Source of the DNA: Proteles cristata cristata
Taxonomy: Eukaryota; Chordata; Mammalia; Carnivora; Hyaenidae
Assembly: GCA_017311185.1 (NCBI GenBank)
Contig: JAESUZ010003374.1
Span: 221,623 to 285,622, forward strand
DNA: 64,000 bases
Direction of reading: 5' to 3'
Shown here: positions 46,385 to 56,930 of the stretch, piece after piece
Numbering within the stretch: position 1 is the stretch's first letter
Layout of the letters: every line of letters starts with the position of its first letter
Position numbers and translations under genes: made by a program
Notes under the pieces: generated by a model
Told to the model about the DNA's origin: nothing
The model's database searches: none
Seen by the model: the letters and a program-made list of their open reading frames with translations, nothing else

Positions 46385-47151
46385 GTAAGGTTTCTCTCCC
46401 ACTCTGAACTTCCTCATGCAGAAACTGAAGTCCAAGTGGAAGGTCTCCTCGGACTGAGGATATTCACGGAGGATTACGTGTGAGATCGACATGACGTGTG
46501 AGGGCTTTGCCATGTGCTTCCAATCTGAGGGCAGTCTCCACCTGTCTGTCTCCACCAGGAGGTCTCACGTGGCTCCCATGGGATGGGTGGCTACTGAAGT
46601 TTCCTCCAGTAGCTGTACTGGTACATCTCCCCTGTGTGTGCCCTCTTGCGGGCAGTCAGGCTAGAGCCCCTACCGAAGGCTTTCCCACAGCTGCTGCAAT
46701 GGGAAAGCTTCTCTCCACTATGCGCTCTCCTGCGCGCCCTCAGATGGCATTTCCTCCCAAAGGCTTTGCCAAGGTCAGCACACAGAGAGTCCCTCCGGGC
46801 GTGCACTCTCTTAGGCACGGAAGGCCTTTCTACAGTCATTGCATTTATACAGTTTCTTCCAATTGTGTATCCTCTTGAGAACAGGAGGCTCAAGCTGGAT
46901 GTGAAGAATTTCCCACATTGGTTGCACTCGGTTTGTCTCCAGTGGGAGTTCGCACATGTGTCATAAGGGACGAATGAGGACCCAAAGCTTTCCCACAATG
47001 AAAACATTCATGGGGCTTCTTGCCAGCCTGAGATCACACGTGGGTCCTAAGGGATGGAGGGTAACTAAGCACTCCCCCACGTTCTTTACGTTCTTTTCAT
47101 TTTTCTCCTGTGTAATTTCTCTTGGGCGAAATACGGTTAGAATTCCTTCTG

Positions 47152-47362
47152 GGGGCGCCTGGGTGGTTCAGTCAGTTAAGCATTCGACTTCAGCTCAGGT
47201 CATGATCTTTCTGAGTTCGAGCCCCGCATAGGGCTCTGTGCTGACAGCTCAGAGCCTGGAGCCTATTTCAGAATCTGAGTCTTTTTCTCTGCCCCTCCTC
47301 TGCTCGTGATCTCTCTTGCTCTCAAAAATAAATAAAACATTTTTAAAAATTAAAAAAAAAAA
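47152..47362 (+). mobile_element. Carnivora SINE with 13-bp TSD in ZNF-B
   Basis: AGAATTCCTTCTG at 47139-47151 and 47363-47375 is perfect; breaks a zinc finger. Confidence 0.96.
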
Positions 47363-47779
47363 AGAATTCCTTCTGATGGTTTTTCTACATAGACTACATT
47401 CATGGGGAGTCTCTTCAGGCAGAGTTGGCACCTACTGGTTAAGGGATAAGTCGTAACTAAAGGCTTTCTCACTTTCACTCCACTCGTAAGGGTTCTCCCT
47501 CCCCTAGAAAGTCTGTGCTGTAAGAAAAAAGCAAATTCCTACATTAGAACTCGCTACCATTTTCAGACCTTATGTATTGCTTCTGCCTTGTTCAAGTTCT
47601 TTCAAATTTTAAGGTGAGTGCTCTGCCACAGGGTCCAGAATGAACTTGACATAGTCATGACATAATCATGACATTCACAAACCTTCTCACGTAGATTTTT
47701 CCTGAAAATTATTTTAACAAAAACTGAATTATGCGTCAACATTCACTAAGTCACATTAATGGATATGCTTACTTGTGGG

Positions 47780-48060
47780 AACTATCCATAAATAGATATT
47801 AGAAACTGGTTTAGAATGTTCCACAAATTCATGATTCTCAGAAATAACTTCTGGGTGAAGGTCACTGGTCTGACTCTGAGAAATAACTTCTTCTGGGTGA
47901 AGGTCACTGGTCCCAAGTGTCTCCCCTGGTGGTTATGCTCTTCTGTGTCACAGCAATCCCAGCAGAGAACCAGCAATGCGCCCTCAGGAGAGAGGCATTC
48001 AGGAGCCTTACCCTTTTCCTGACAGTAGATGTTTTTCCCAAACTTAATTCTGCTTTGCAA
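47780..48060 (-). pseudogene. Probable 5' part of ZNF-B exon or leader
   Basis: A 92-codon open frame on the minus strand (48060-47782) lies about 260 bp before the first recognisable ZNF-B finger. Its composition resembles the non-finger spacer that precedes fingers in KRAB-ZNF last exons, with Cys, His and Gln-rich stretches such as CWDCCDTEEHNHQG. It contains an in-frame 39-bp tandem duplication (47840-47870 and 47879-47912), so the peptide PVTFTQK-LFLR appears twice. The link to ZNF-B rests on position, strand and style only. I cannot name a paralogue. Confidence 0.4.
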
Positions 48061-48176
48061 TGGTCTCTTTGGCTTTATGTGGAAACTTTTTATCTGAAAT
48101 TAATGGGGGAGAGGAGGACAAATATTTATCTTAGAGAAATAAATTATGTGGTAAAGGTGATTGAAAACAACAATGT

Positions 48177-48360
48177 GGGGCACTTGGGTGGCTCAATCGG
48201 TTAAGCATCCTAGGCTCAGGTCACGATCTCACGCTTCATGAGTTCAAGGCCCGCATCAGGCTCTGTGCTGACTGCTCAGAGCCTAGAGCCTGCTTCAGAT
48301 TCTGTGTTTCCCTCTCTCTCTGCCCCTCCCCTGCTCCTTCTCTCTCACCCAGGTGCCCCA
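48177..48360 (+). mobile_element. Carnivora SINE, tail replaced
   Basis: Body stops at CTTCTCTCTC and joins CACCCAGGTGCCCC, a reverse head scrap. Confidence 0.85.
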
Positions 48361-48520
48361 GACAAGATAACATTGTAGATGGCACTGTAATAGTGGCGTA
48401 TGGTGACAGATGGTAGCTACACTTGTGGTGAACCCCTCATAACATATAGACTTGTCCAATAACTGTGTTGTATACCTGAAACTAATGTAACACTGTGTAA
48501 ACTACACTTTAATGAAAAAA
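48361..48520 (+). mobile_element. Old carnivore L1 3' tip
   Basis: ACTGTGTTGTATACCTGAAA, CTAATGTAACACTGTGTAAA and an A-rich tail are the 3' end of the older L1 type. Confidence 0.7.
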
Positions 48521-48575
48521 AAATCACGACATTTTAGAAATTTCCTGAATGGAGTTCCTTTTGCGTGAGGCTCAC

Positions 48576-48695
48576 CTGAACAGATTTCTTGGACAATCAG
48601 AACTCTCCTCTTCTTGGTCCTTAGCTCCTCATGGGTGAGCAGGGTGGGTCTACGGAAATGATGCCCCATACACAGAAAAAGACACATCAGGGGGA
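48576..48695 (-). other. Possible upstream exon of the ZNF-B locus
   Basis: On the minus strand a 120-bp stretch is flanked by a pyrimidine-rich acceptor ending CTGCACAG and by a good donor, CAG|GTGAGC. One frame is open throughout (it includes the residues HEELRTKKRRVLIVQE). It lies between the ZNF-B exon and the CpG block at 56.3-56.9 kb, which is where a middle exon would sit. It is not a KRAB A or B box by length or sequence. Splice-like signals occur by chance often enough that this is only a suggestion. Confidence 0.2.
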
Positions 48696-48935
48696 CTGTG
48701 CAGGGATGAAAAGGCAACTTCCCCTCAGAGTGGGACCCCCACGTTCAGAGGATGGACAAGTGTGACCCCAAGAGCCATGACATGATAGTACCCAGGACCC
48801 AAACCAACCACCTCACATCATGCCCTGGAGGGATTGGGGATCCTCAGACCCAAGCTCAGAGACACACTTCGGGAGCACCAAAGCTTCTAATCATGAAAAA
48901 GATGAAGTCAGCGTAATAGATGAATCTTTATTCTT

Positions 48936-49153
48936 TTTAAAAAAATTTTTAAAATGTTTTTTATTTATTTCTGAAAGAAAAAGACAGCGGGAGCAAGGGA
49001 GGGTCAGAGAGAGAGGGAGATACAGAATCTAAAGCGGGCTCCAGGCTCTGAGCTGTCAGCACAGAGCCCGATGCGGAGCTCAAACCCACGAACCGTGAGA
49101 TCATGACCCGAGCCAAAGTCGGACGCTTAACCGAATGAGTCACCCAGGCGCCC
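48936..49153 (-). mobile_element. Carnivora SINE with 18-bp TSD
   Basis: AGATGAATC(T/A)TTATTCTT at 48918-48935 and 49154-49171. Confidence 0.95.
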
Positions 49154-49194
49154 AGATGAATCATTATTCTTAAGGCGAAGATGCTAGAGTAGAG

Positions 49195-49430
49195 ATTAGT
49201 GACTACACCCCAGTGGTTAGCCACCTGCCTTTGTAATTATAGTTTCATTGGAACGTGGCTCTGCCTATTTGTTTACATCCCACACTACACTGGGCACTGC
49301 ACTGGCAGCGCTAGATCAGTGTGTAGCTGCCAATGGAAACTCTACAGCCCGCTATGCTGAGAATAGTTTCTCTCTGGCCTTTTAAGGAAAAGTGTGGCCA
49401 CTCCTGCTGTACACCGTCACCCCTCAAGAC
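49195..49430 (-). mobile_element. hAT-Charlie-like DNA transposon fossil
   Basis: TTTCATTGGAACGTGGCTCT, CTACAGCCCGCTATGCTGAG and TCTCTCTGGCCTTTTAAGGA match the well-known short non-autonomous hAT-type repeat in reverse. The exact MER family is not certain. Confidence 0.5.
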
Positions 49431-49449
49431 TGGGCCACATCTCCCTATT

Positions 49450-49545
49450 CACTACTCTCTTCCCGAGACCAAGAAGAGTTCCTGGCATGTAGCAGGTGCT
49501 TAAGAAATATCTGCAGCAGAAATCTACGAATGAAGACATGAGGCT
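49450..49545 (+). mobile_element. MIR or L2 3'-tip fossil
   Basis: CCTGGCATGTAGCAGGTGCT followed by TAAGAAATATCTG is the shared 3' signature of MIR and L2. Confidence 0.5.
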
Positions 49546-49621
49546 GCCTGAGGCCAGGCTCCTGTAGCTGTCCGGCATCGCGTCTCTACGCAAGATTTTC
49601 TGACCAGGGTCTAGCGGTGGC

Positions 49622-49701
49622 CTGATGCAAGGCTTGAACTCACAGACTGTGAGATCATGACCTGAGCCAAAGTCAGACGCTTGACAGGCACCCAGGTGCC
49701 C
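49622..49701 (-). mobile_element. SINE head half
   Basis: CTGATGCAAGGCTTGAACTC to GGCACCCAGGTGCCCCC. Confidence 0.8.
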
Positions 49702-49702
49702 C

Positions 49703-49925
49703 CAAGGGGCTCTTAAATACAGAGAACAAACTGAGGGTTGCTGGAGGGTGTTGGGTGGGGGTGATGGGCGATGGGGGGAGGGGCATTAAGGAGGACACCT
49801 GTTGGGATGAGCACTGGGTGTTATATGTAAGTGATGAATCACTAAATTCTATTCCTGAAATTATTATTACACTAGATGTTAACTAATGTGGATTTAAATT
49901 TTTAAAAATTAAAAATTAAAACATA
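49703..49925 (+). mobile_element. Old L1 3' end
   Basis: AACAAACTGAGGGTTGCTGG, the G-rich tract and GGATGAGCACTGGGTGTTAT lead to an A/T-rich tail. Confidence 0.8.
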
Positions 49926-50724
49926 TCACACTGGCAGTTGTTCACAGGACAGAACAGGGAAAGCAAGAGTAAAAGGAGTAAAAGGGGTGGTGGCTGTTGC
50001 CCCACTTTAGGGGCAACAGCAGGGTCCAGGTGAGGATGGGGACTCCTTGGCAGCAGCAGAGGTGACTGTACACATTTTGAAGGGAATGTCAAAGGATCTG
50101 CTAGAGACTTAGATTGGGGTGAAAAGTGAGGAAAGGGGGAGATGTGAGGCCAGTGAGAGAACTTAGAGAAACCACAGGTTTTTGTACCAACAATGTCTAA
50201 CTTCATACCCAAACTCTGCGCTCCTAGAAAAGTGTGACGGGCAAGAAATCCCCCAGCCCTTTGTGCTCTGGGAAATGCCTGGGTGCAATGACACACCCTT
50301 CCCTGCATGACCCCTTGTTTACCTATGACAAGGCCAGGCACAGACTGTCCAAATTCCCACTTGTATCTCATGAATGAGTAGCTCCACTGTTCATCCCCAC
50401 TGAACCACTTAGATAAAAAGGCTCTGAATTGAATTTGAGTTCACTAAACTTCAGTCAAGCTCCTCTCCTCCCAAACCCACTCCTGAGCACTGGGACTCAG
50501 AATAACCCTCTACCAGCCCCTCTCTGACAACCAGCTGATCTCCCCGACCAACTACCCTATCACCCCACCTCCCAGCCTTGTGAATTCTTTCCTATAGAAG
50601 AAAAGCTCTTTAGTGCCAGTGTTTAGGGTGTCCCGCCTACAGCAATGCTCTTTCCTTACAATGTCAATAAACTGGAGAGGTGGTGGTGCTCTCACCCTAA
50701 GAGGGAAAGATTAAGAAGAGGCAA
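49926..50724. other. Unassigned DNA, C/T-rich right half
   Basis: It includes a 151-codon minus-strand open frame (49916-50371) with low-complexity Pro/Leu runs and no domain, which I do not call a gene. The part at 50400-50640 has an LTR-like feel but no paired ends. Confidence 0.35.
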
Positions 50725-51096
50725 ATTTGACAGCCTCTTCAACAGATGGTTTCGGGAAAACCGGACAGCGACATCCAGGAAGAATGAAACTGGATTACTT
50801 TCTTACACCATCCACAAAAATAAATTTAGAATGGATGAAAGAATAAATGTGAAACCGGAAGCCATCAAAATCCTAGAGGAGAAAACAGTCAGCAACCTCT
50901 TTGACCTGGGCCAGGGCAACTTCTTACTAGACAGGTCACTGGAGGCAAGGGGAAAGAAAACATGAACTGTTGGGTCCTCATCCAGATAAAAAGCTTCTGC
51001 ACAGTGAAGGAAACTATCAACAAAACTAAAAGGCATCCTACAGAATTTGCAAATGATTTATCTTTTTTTTCCTTCAGTTTATTTGAGAGAGAGAGG

Positions 51097-51278
51097 GGTG
51101 CCTGGGTGGCTCAGTCAGTTAAGTATCAGACTTCAGCTCAGGTCAAGATATCACAGTTCATGAGTTCGAGCCCTGAATTGGGTGAATTCGAGCTCCGCTT
51201 TGGGTGAGCCCAAGCCCCACTTTAGGTGAGCCCCCACTTTTCTCTCTCTGTCCCTCACTTGTGCCCTCTCTCAAACAT

Positions 51279-51290
<12 letters not shown>
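51097..51290 (+). mobile_element. Carnivora SINE with 22-bp tandem units
   Basis: The region after the B box carries three diverged 22-bp units (51162-51227) ending TTGGGT or TTAGGT. Its tail meets a reverse SINE. Confidence 0.88.
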
Positions 51291-51323
<33 letters not shown>

Positions 51324-51475
51324 CACAGAGAGAATCCCAAGCAGGCTCCTCGCTATTAGCACAGAGCCCAATGAGGGGGTTGGGGGAGAGGACTCAGTCT
51401 CACAAACTGTGAGATCATGACCTGAGCTGAAATCAAGAGTCAGTTGCTTAACCAACTGAGCCACCCAGGTGCCCC
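51291..51475 (-). mobile_element. Carnivora SINE
   Basis: (GA)16-type start to GCCACCCAGGTGCCCC; tail-to-tail with the previous SINE. Confidence 0.9.
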
Positions 51476-51537
51476 ACAAATGGCATATCTGACAAAGGAT
51501 TAGTATCCTATATCTATTAAAAACTTTTCAAACTCAC

Positions 51538-51745
51538 ACTGGGTGGCTCAGTTAGTTGAGCTGAGTGTTGAGCATCAGACTCTTTTGGCTCAGGTCACAA
51601 TCCCAGGGTCGCAAGATCAAGCTTGGGTTGGTGATGAGTATGGAGCCTATTTAAGATCTTCTCAGTTTCCCTCTGCCCCTCTCCCCTACTCACACACACA
51701 CTCTCTCTCTCTCTCTCAAAATAAATAAACTTGAAAATTTTTTAT
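51538..51745 (+). mobile_element. Carnivora SINE, older subfamily
   Basis: Head starts at TGGGTGGCTCAG; ACTCTTTTGGCTCAGGTC form. Confidence 0.88.
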
Positions 51746-52142
51746 AAAAATAGAACTACCCTACGACACAGCGATTGCATTACTTGGTATTTACCCAAAG
51801 GATAAAAAAATATATTGATTCAAAGGGACACATGCACCCCGATGTTTACAGCTGCATTATCAACAATAGTCAAATTATGGAAAGAGCCCAAATGTCTATC
51901 AACCAACTGATGAATGGATAAAAAAAGATGTGGCACACATGTACAATGGAATATTACTCAGCCATCAAATTGAATGAAATCTTGTCATTTGCAATGACTT
52001 GGATGGAGCGAAGAGTGTGTTATGCTAAGTGAAAGAAGTCAATCAGAGAATGACAAATACCATATGATTGCACTCACATGTGGGGACTCAAAAAACAAAA
52101 GAGATGAACATAGGGGAAGGAGGAAAGAAAGAGGGAGGCAAA

Positions 52143-52363
52143 GGGGCTTTGGGTGGCTCAGTCGGTTAAGCGTCCGACTTTGGCTCAGGACATGATCTCA
52201 TGGTTCATGGGTTTGAGCCCCATGTTGGGCTCTGTGCTGCCAGCTAGCTCAGAGCCTGGAGCCTGTTTCAGATTCTGTATCTCCCTCTCTCTCTGACCCT
52301 CCCCTGCTCATGCTGTCTCTCTCTCTCTGAAATAAATAAAACATTTAAAAATTAAAAAACAAA
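52143..52363 (+). mobile_element. Carnivora SINE with 15-bp TSD
   Basis: AAAGAGGGAGGCAAA at 52128-52142 and 52364-52378 is perfect. Confidence 0.96.
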
Positions 52364-52757
52364 AAAGAGGGAGGCAAACCATAAGAGACTCAACTATAGA
52401 GAACAAACAGGGTTGGTGAGGGAGTTGGGTAGGGGATGGGCTAAATGGTTGATGGATATTTAGGGCACTAGTGATGAGCACTGAGTATTAGATGTACGTG
52501 ATAAATCACTACATTCTACTCCTGAAACCAGTATTACACTATATGCTAACTCACTAGAATTTAAATAAAAACTTGAAACAAACAAAAAACGTGGCAAATT
52601 GTTCAAGATGAAGTTTCACAAAACAAAAAAATATATTGTGTGTAATATGTGAAAATTAATATGTATGTATCATATGCAATATACCTTATAAATATACAGA
52701 ACATTTAACATATTTTATGTACGGCATATTTTTCCATCAAATTAGAAAGGTATATAT

Positions 52758-53003
52758 CGGGGTGCCTGTGTGGCTCAGTTGGTTAAGGGGCTGACTCTCG
52801 ACTTCAGCTCAGCTCAGGTCATGATCTCACAGTTCATGGGTTCAAGCCCCACATCAGGCTCTGTGCTGGCAGTGCAGAGCCTGCTTGAGATCCTCTCTCT
52901 CCCTCTCTGTGCTCTCCCTCTCTCTGTGTCCCTCCCCTGCTTGTGTGCTCTTTCTCTCTCTCTTTCTCTCTCTCTCAAAATAAATAAATAAACTTTAAAA
53001 AAG
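52758..53003 (+). mobile_element. Carnivora SINE
   Basis: Complete with a long CT-rich body; followed by (GT)n and a G8 run to 53027. Confidence 0.93.
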
Positions 53004-53027
53004 AAGTGTGTGTGTGTGGGGGGGGCG

Positions 53028-53576
53028 GTTATATAACAGCAGAGAGCCCAGGCGCTAGGCAACTAGGAAGCACAGAGGGCAGGTACATCTATCCATCTGA
53101 CCACTGTCTCCTCACATCATGGCAACAGAGGAAGGAATGAACAGCTGGAGGGTTCAGGAAAGGAAGGGAAATTTCCTCCTAGGGCAGGGCAACTCCCACA
53201 AGGTATGCTCCCCCTTAGAGAAGTTTAATAGGGCAGAGGGTTGCGGAGGCGGGGTATTGGGACTTTGAGGGGGATCTTTTTGCGAGAGGCATATCAAGGC
53301 CTATTTTTTAGCTTGTGGGAATAATGTGGGTTGGCAGGAATAATTTCAAAACATGGTAGACCAGCAGGCTGAGGGAGGGCTTCTAGGGGATAACTTATCT
53401 GGGTTCCAAGTTCAGGCCACCAATTCCTTGGCACTGGGTAGAAAAACTGTCTTACCACAAATGACAAAGAATGACCAGAGGTCACTGGTAGTTGGGAGTA
53501 TGTTGGGATATTGGAATTTATGTCTACAAAAATTTTTAAATAGTCCTATGCCTTCAACTAGAAACTTGTAGGGTGG
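53028..53576. other. Repeat-free unassigned DNA
   Basis: About 550 bp without SINE or L1 signals. No coding frame of note. It lies within the presumed first intron of the ZNF-B locus. Confidence 0.35.
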
Positions 53577-53800
53577 GGGGCGCCTGGGTGGCTTAGTCGG
53601 TTAAGCGTCCGACTTAGGTCATGATCTCGCGGTTCGTGGGTTCGAGCCCCGCGTCGGGCTCTGTGCTGACTGCCAGCTCAGAGCCTGGAGCCAGTTTTAG
53701 AGTCTGTATCTCCCTCTCTCTCTGACCCTCCCCTGCTCACGCTGTCTCTCTCTCTCTCCTAGAAATAAATAAAAAATAAAAAAATAAAAATAAAAAAAAA
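53577..53800 (+). mobile_element. Young felid SINE
   Basis: Young-type body; lacks about 9 bp after CGTCCGACTT. Confidence 0.94.
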
Positions 53801-53943
53801 AATGAAGACATATGTATGGCAAATTAGCACATGACAAGATGTTCAACGTTGCTAATCATTAGGGAAATGTGAATCAAAACCATAAGGAGATGCTACTTCA
53901 TATCCATTAGGAGAGCGATTATCAAAAAAATAAAGATAAAATA

Positions 53944-54172
53944 GGGGCACCTGGGTGGCTCATCAATTAAGCATCTGACTTCGGCTCAAGTCATGATTCA
54001 GGTCTGTGGGTTTGAGCCCCAAGTCGAGCTCTGTGCTGACAGCTCAGAGCCTGGAGCCTGCTTCAGATTCTGTGTCTCCCTCTCTCTGCCCCTTCCCTGC
54101 TGGTGCTCTGTCTCTCTCTGTCTCTCTCTCTCTCTCAAAAATAAACACACACTGAAAACATTTTTTAATAAA
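53944..54172 (+). mobile_element. Carnivora SINE
   Basis: Complete, inserted in an L1M. Confidence 0.92.
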
Positions 54173-54489
54173 AAAATAAATAAAAATAACAAGTGTTGGT
54201 GAGGATATGGAGAAATTAGAACCTTTACTCATTGCTGCTAGGAATGTGAAACGGTAGAGCCACTGTAGAGAATAGTAGGGTGGTTCCTCAAAAAGCTTAA
54301 CATTGAATTATCATATGATCCAGTAAGTCCACTTCTGAGCATGTGACCAAGAGGACTGAAGGCAGAAACTTGAAGAGATATTTGTGAACTGATGCTCATA
54401 GTAGCATGACTCACAATAGCCACAAGGTGGACAACCCAAATGAATAGAAAAACAAAATGCATACATTTAAGGCTGAATAATGTTATAGT

Positions 54490-54760
54490 TACATTTATAT
54501 ATATTATATATTATAAAATTCTAGTGTAAATAAATGTAAGTATATCTAATATATATTTGTATATTACATTTATATTAAATATAAGATCACATTTTACAAA
54601 TAAAATATAAAATATATACAAAATGTAAAATATGCAAAATATGTAAATATATAATGTAAAATATATAAAATATAACCCGATATAAAATATGCAAAATATA
54701 AACATATATAATTATCCTGTCATAAATATAAAATGTAAATATATTATTATTCAACCTTAA
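54490..54760. repeat. AT-rich array of ATATAAA-type units
   Basis: About 270 bp of A/T-only-like sequence is built from repeated AATATATAAAAT and AAAATATGCAAAATAT phrases, inside an L1. It looks like an imperfect tandem expansion. Confidence 0.8.
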
Positions 54761-55127
54761 AAAGGAATAAAATCCTGATACATGCTACAACAGGTGTGTA
54801 TTTTACAACATTATACTAAAGTGAAATAATCTAGACACAAAAGAATGGTATTGTATGATTCTACTTATACGAGGCACGGACAAAAGTCGGGTTTACAGAG
54901 AAAGAAAATAGCATAGAGTTTACCAGGGGCTGGGAGTTAGGGTTATGGGGAGTTATTTTTTTTAATGGGAATAGTTTCATTTGGGGAAGATGAAAAACTT
55001 TTGAAGACGCATGGTGGTAACGCTGCACAATAATGTGACTGTACTTAATGCCAATGAATAGTACCCTCAAAAGCGGTTAAAGGGAAAATTTTACGATTTG
55101 TACATTTGACCGCCACAATAAAAAAAA

Positions 55128-55569
55128 TCACGCCAAGGCCACACGGCCATCAGTAACACTGGGGGCCTCCAGAGAAAAGCAGGACATGGTATTTTACGTG
55201 CACTTGGCAGGGAGAACGTGAAGGGAACCGTTAACATTCTCACCCTACGGTTTCTGAATTATTTGAACGGTGAACAACAAAAGCACCCGCGTATTACTTG
55301 TGTAATCAAGAAAAAGAAACAGTCAAGCACAAACAAAAATAATGCATACAGCTGGGGCATCACCTCTGCACACAGCACATCTCACGGATCAGCTCGACAC
55401 CCCGCCCCTCACCCCCCCCACACACCCAATGCCTTCCGTCTCGGGCCCTGACAAACAGCACGCTCTAGACCCACTCCTTAGAGACTACAGATTCATACTT
55501 CATCTATTTCCCATCTTTCTTTCCAAACAAGGGAAAAGCATCTTAAATCAAACATCTACAGCCTTACAA
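55128..55569. other. Unassigned DNA
   Basis: No repeat recognised. A C-run (55404-55420) and short frames only. Confidence 0.3.
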
Positions 55570-55752
55570 GGGGAGCCTGGGTGGCTCAGTCCCTTAAGCG
55601 CTGGACTCTCGCTTTTGGCTCAGGTCACGACCTCAAAGTTCCTAAGTTCAAGCCCCGCATCAAGCTTTCTGCCTCTGACCCGGCCCCCTAGTCCCGCGCA
55701 TGCGCTCTCTCTCAAAAACAAGCCTAACATTTTTAAAAAAAACTTAAAAAAA
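55570..55752 (+). mobile_element. Carnivora SINE, shortened body
   Basis: GGGGAGCCTGGGTGGCTCAG head; body reduced. Confidence 0.9.
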
Positions 55753-55756
55753 CAAA

Positions 55757-55830
55757 AAATGCTTGTCGGGATGAGCATTGGGTGTTATATGTAAACCAAC
55801 TTGACAATAAATTATAAAAAAAAAAAAATT
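55757..55830 (+). mobile_element. L1 extreme 3' end
   Basis: About 75 bp of L1 tail (GGGATGAGCATTGGGTGTTA to CAATAAATTAT and poly(A)) between two plus-strand SINEs. Confidence 0.7.
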
Positions 55831-55837
55831 AAAAATA

Positions 55838-56045
55838 GGGGCGTCTGGGTGGCTCAGTCGGTTTAGTGTCCGACTTCGGCTCAGGTCATGATCTCAACGG
55901 TTCGTGGGTTCGAGCCCCGTGTCGGGCTCTGTGCTAACAGCTTAGAGCCTGGAGCCTGTTTCAGAGTCTGCATCCCCCTCTCTCTCTGACCCTCCGCTGC
56001 TCACGCTCTCTCTCTCAGAAATAAATAAAACATTAGAAAATAAAT
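55838..56045 (+). mobile_element. Carnivora SINE
   Basis: Complete; GGGGCGTCTGGGTGGCTCAG head to AATAAATAAAACATT tail. Confidence 0.94.
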
Positions 56046-56299
56046 AAATAAAAAATAAAACTCTAGCGCGAGGGCAGGCTCTTGGAGGAGAGATGCGAAC
56101 TACAGAGCTGAGTAACTTTGTGAGGCTTGTTACTTACATTTTCACTTACTCCACTGCATTTCATTTTCTTTATTACACTTTTTTATTGACACGCTAGGAT
56201 CTGAGAAAGCATTTTCCCAAATGAATGTATCAAACGTAATTAACCAAAACTAAGTTTTAAGATATTCTCACCTCAGCAATTCTCACAAAAGCCACAAGT
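56046..56299. other. Unassigned DNA at the shore of CpG block 2
   Basis: AT-rich and repeat-free flank of the CpG-rich block. No further features are seen. Confidence 0.3.
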
Positions 56300-56930
56300 A
56301 AAAGTCTCCTGTATAACGAAGGCACAAGAAGACCTCCTCGAAGTAAATTTCACCAAGACCTCTTACCCGCCCCCCCCTCCAAACCGACAACCCGAGTTCA
56401 GAAGGACTGAAGGGCGCAGAGAAACGGCCACCGTCCGTTGGTCTCCAGACTCGCGAGACCGAGCCCCTGCCCCGCGCGCGGCCGCGGAGACTCAGTCCCC
56501 GCCCCACAGCCAGGGATCCGCCTCCCCGAGACCACGCCCTCGCAGGCCACGCCCCCGAGGCCTGTCTGGGAGGGGCTCCGTTTGCCCCTCCTCACGAGAC
56601 CCCGCCTTCCCCAGCCGCGCATCCCCGCCTGAGTCAAGGGCCCGCGCGCAGAGGCTCTTTTCCCAGCTCTAGCCCCGACCGCGCACCTGCAGCCGCTCTT
56701 CGTGCCGGAGGCCAATGATGAGGAAACCGGTGAAGGGAAGTTGGCGGCCGCTCAGATCACTAGCACTCCACTTCCGGTCTCGGGGCTTAAAAGGTGGAAG
56801 GCTCCGGCAGGGGCGTAAGAGCGCCGAGGCAAAGGGGAGGGACCTCGGGGCGGGACCAGAACGGTCCAGTGTCGGTTGGATCGAGCCTCGCGCCTGCCTC
56901 CGACGGGTCAGGCGGCTCCTGATCAAAAAA
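56300..56930 (-). promoter_or_regulatory. CpG-rich promoter-like block 2 (behind ZNF-B)
   Basis: This block is strongly GC- and CpG-rich and repeat-free. It has GC boxes at about 56495-56505, 56550 and 56848-56855, and an ETS consensus, ACCGGAAGTG, on the minus strand at 56778-56769. A NotI-type GCGGCCGC lies near 56745. Reading the minus strand, the ETS site is followed by about 80 bp and then a strong donor, CTGCAG|GTGCGC (exon end 56687). This is the layout of a KRAB-ZNF first, non-coding exon. It lies upstream of ZNF-B on the same strand. Open frames through it on both strands are a by-product of GC richness. Which transcript it serves is inferred from position. Confidence 0.65.

Larger units (their letters stand above)
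45740..47520 (-). pseudogene. Decayed zinc-finger exon split by LTR and SINE (ZNF-B)
   Basis: This is a second minus-strand C2H2 exon, more decayed than ZNF-A. Reading downwards, remnants with a C-x2-C pair occur near 47410-47395 (HECSLC), 47012-46950 (HECFHCGKA followed by a THVRT helix end) and 46930-46870 (ECNQCGKFF). A finger at 46830-46750 has lost a Cys, and another at 46716-46640 (HCSSCGKAF) has lost a His. A TGEK-type linker with GEKPY is cut at 46388. The finger resumes at 45787 as YECHKCGIAF, so one finger is interrupted by a 597-bp LTR (45788-46384). A SINE (47152-47362) breaks an upstream finger. Stops and shifts occur throughout, so no protein is expected. Plus-strand L1 sequence begins immediately below 45740, so the original end of the exon is lost. 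Its DNA-binding target cannot be inferred. Confidence 0.85.
50725..52580 (+). mobile_element. Old L1 ORF2 C-terminus to 3' end (split by SINEs)
   Basis: Four pieces (50725-51075, 51476-51537, 51746-52142, 52364-52580) lie in order around SINEs. Open remnants include FNRWFRENRTATSRK and NLFDLGQGNFLLDRS. The 3' UTR ends near 52580. Confidence 0.8.
53801..55127 (+). mobile_element. Old L1M 3' region (split by a SINE and AT-rich array)
   Basis: ORF2 C-terminus remnants (AATCAAAACCATAAGGAGAT) are followed by a SINE at 53944. The body and the AT-rich array come next, and then an L1M 3' UTR end (AATGTGACTGTACTTAATGC, CACAATAAAAAAA). Confidence 0.72.

Noticed and set aside
49916..50371. 151-codon minus-strand open frame
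   Set aside because: Leu and Pro low-complexity runs, no domain, and a start within an L1 tail.
56398..56926. Overlapping open frames on both strands in CpG block 2
   Set aside because: Arg/Gly/Pro-rich with no domain; explained by base composition.
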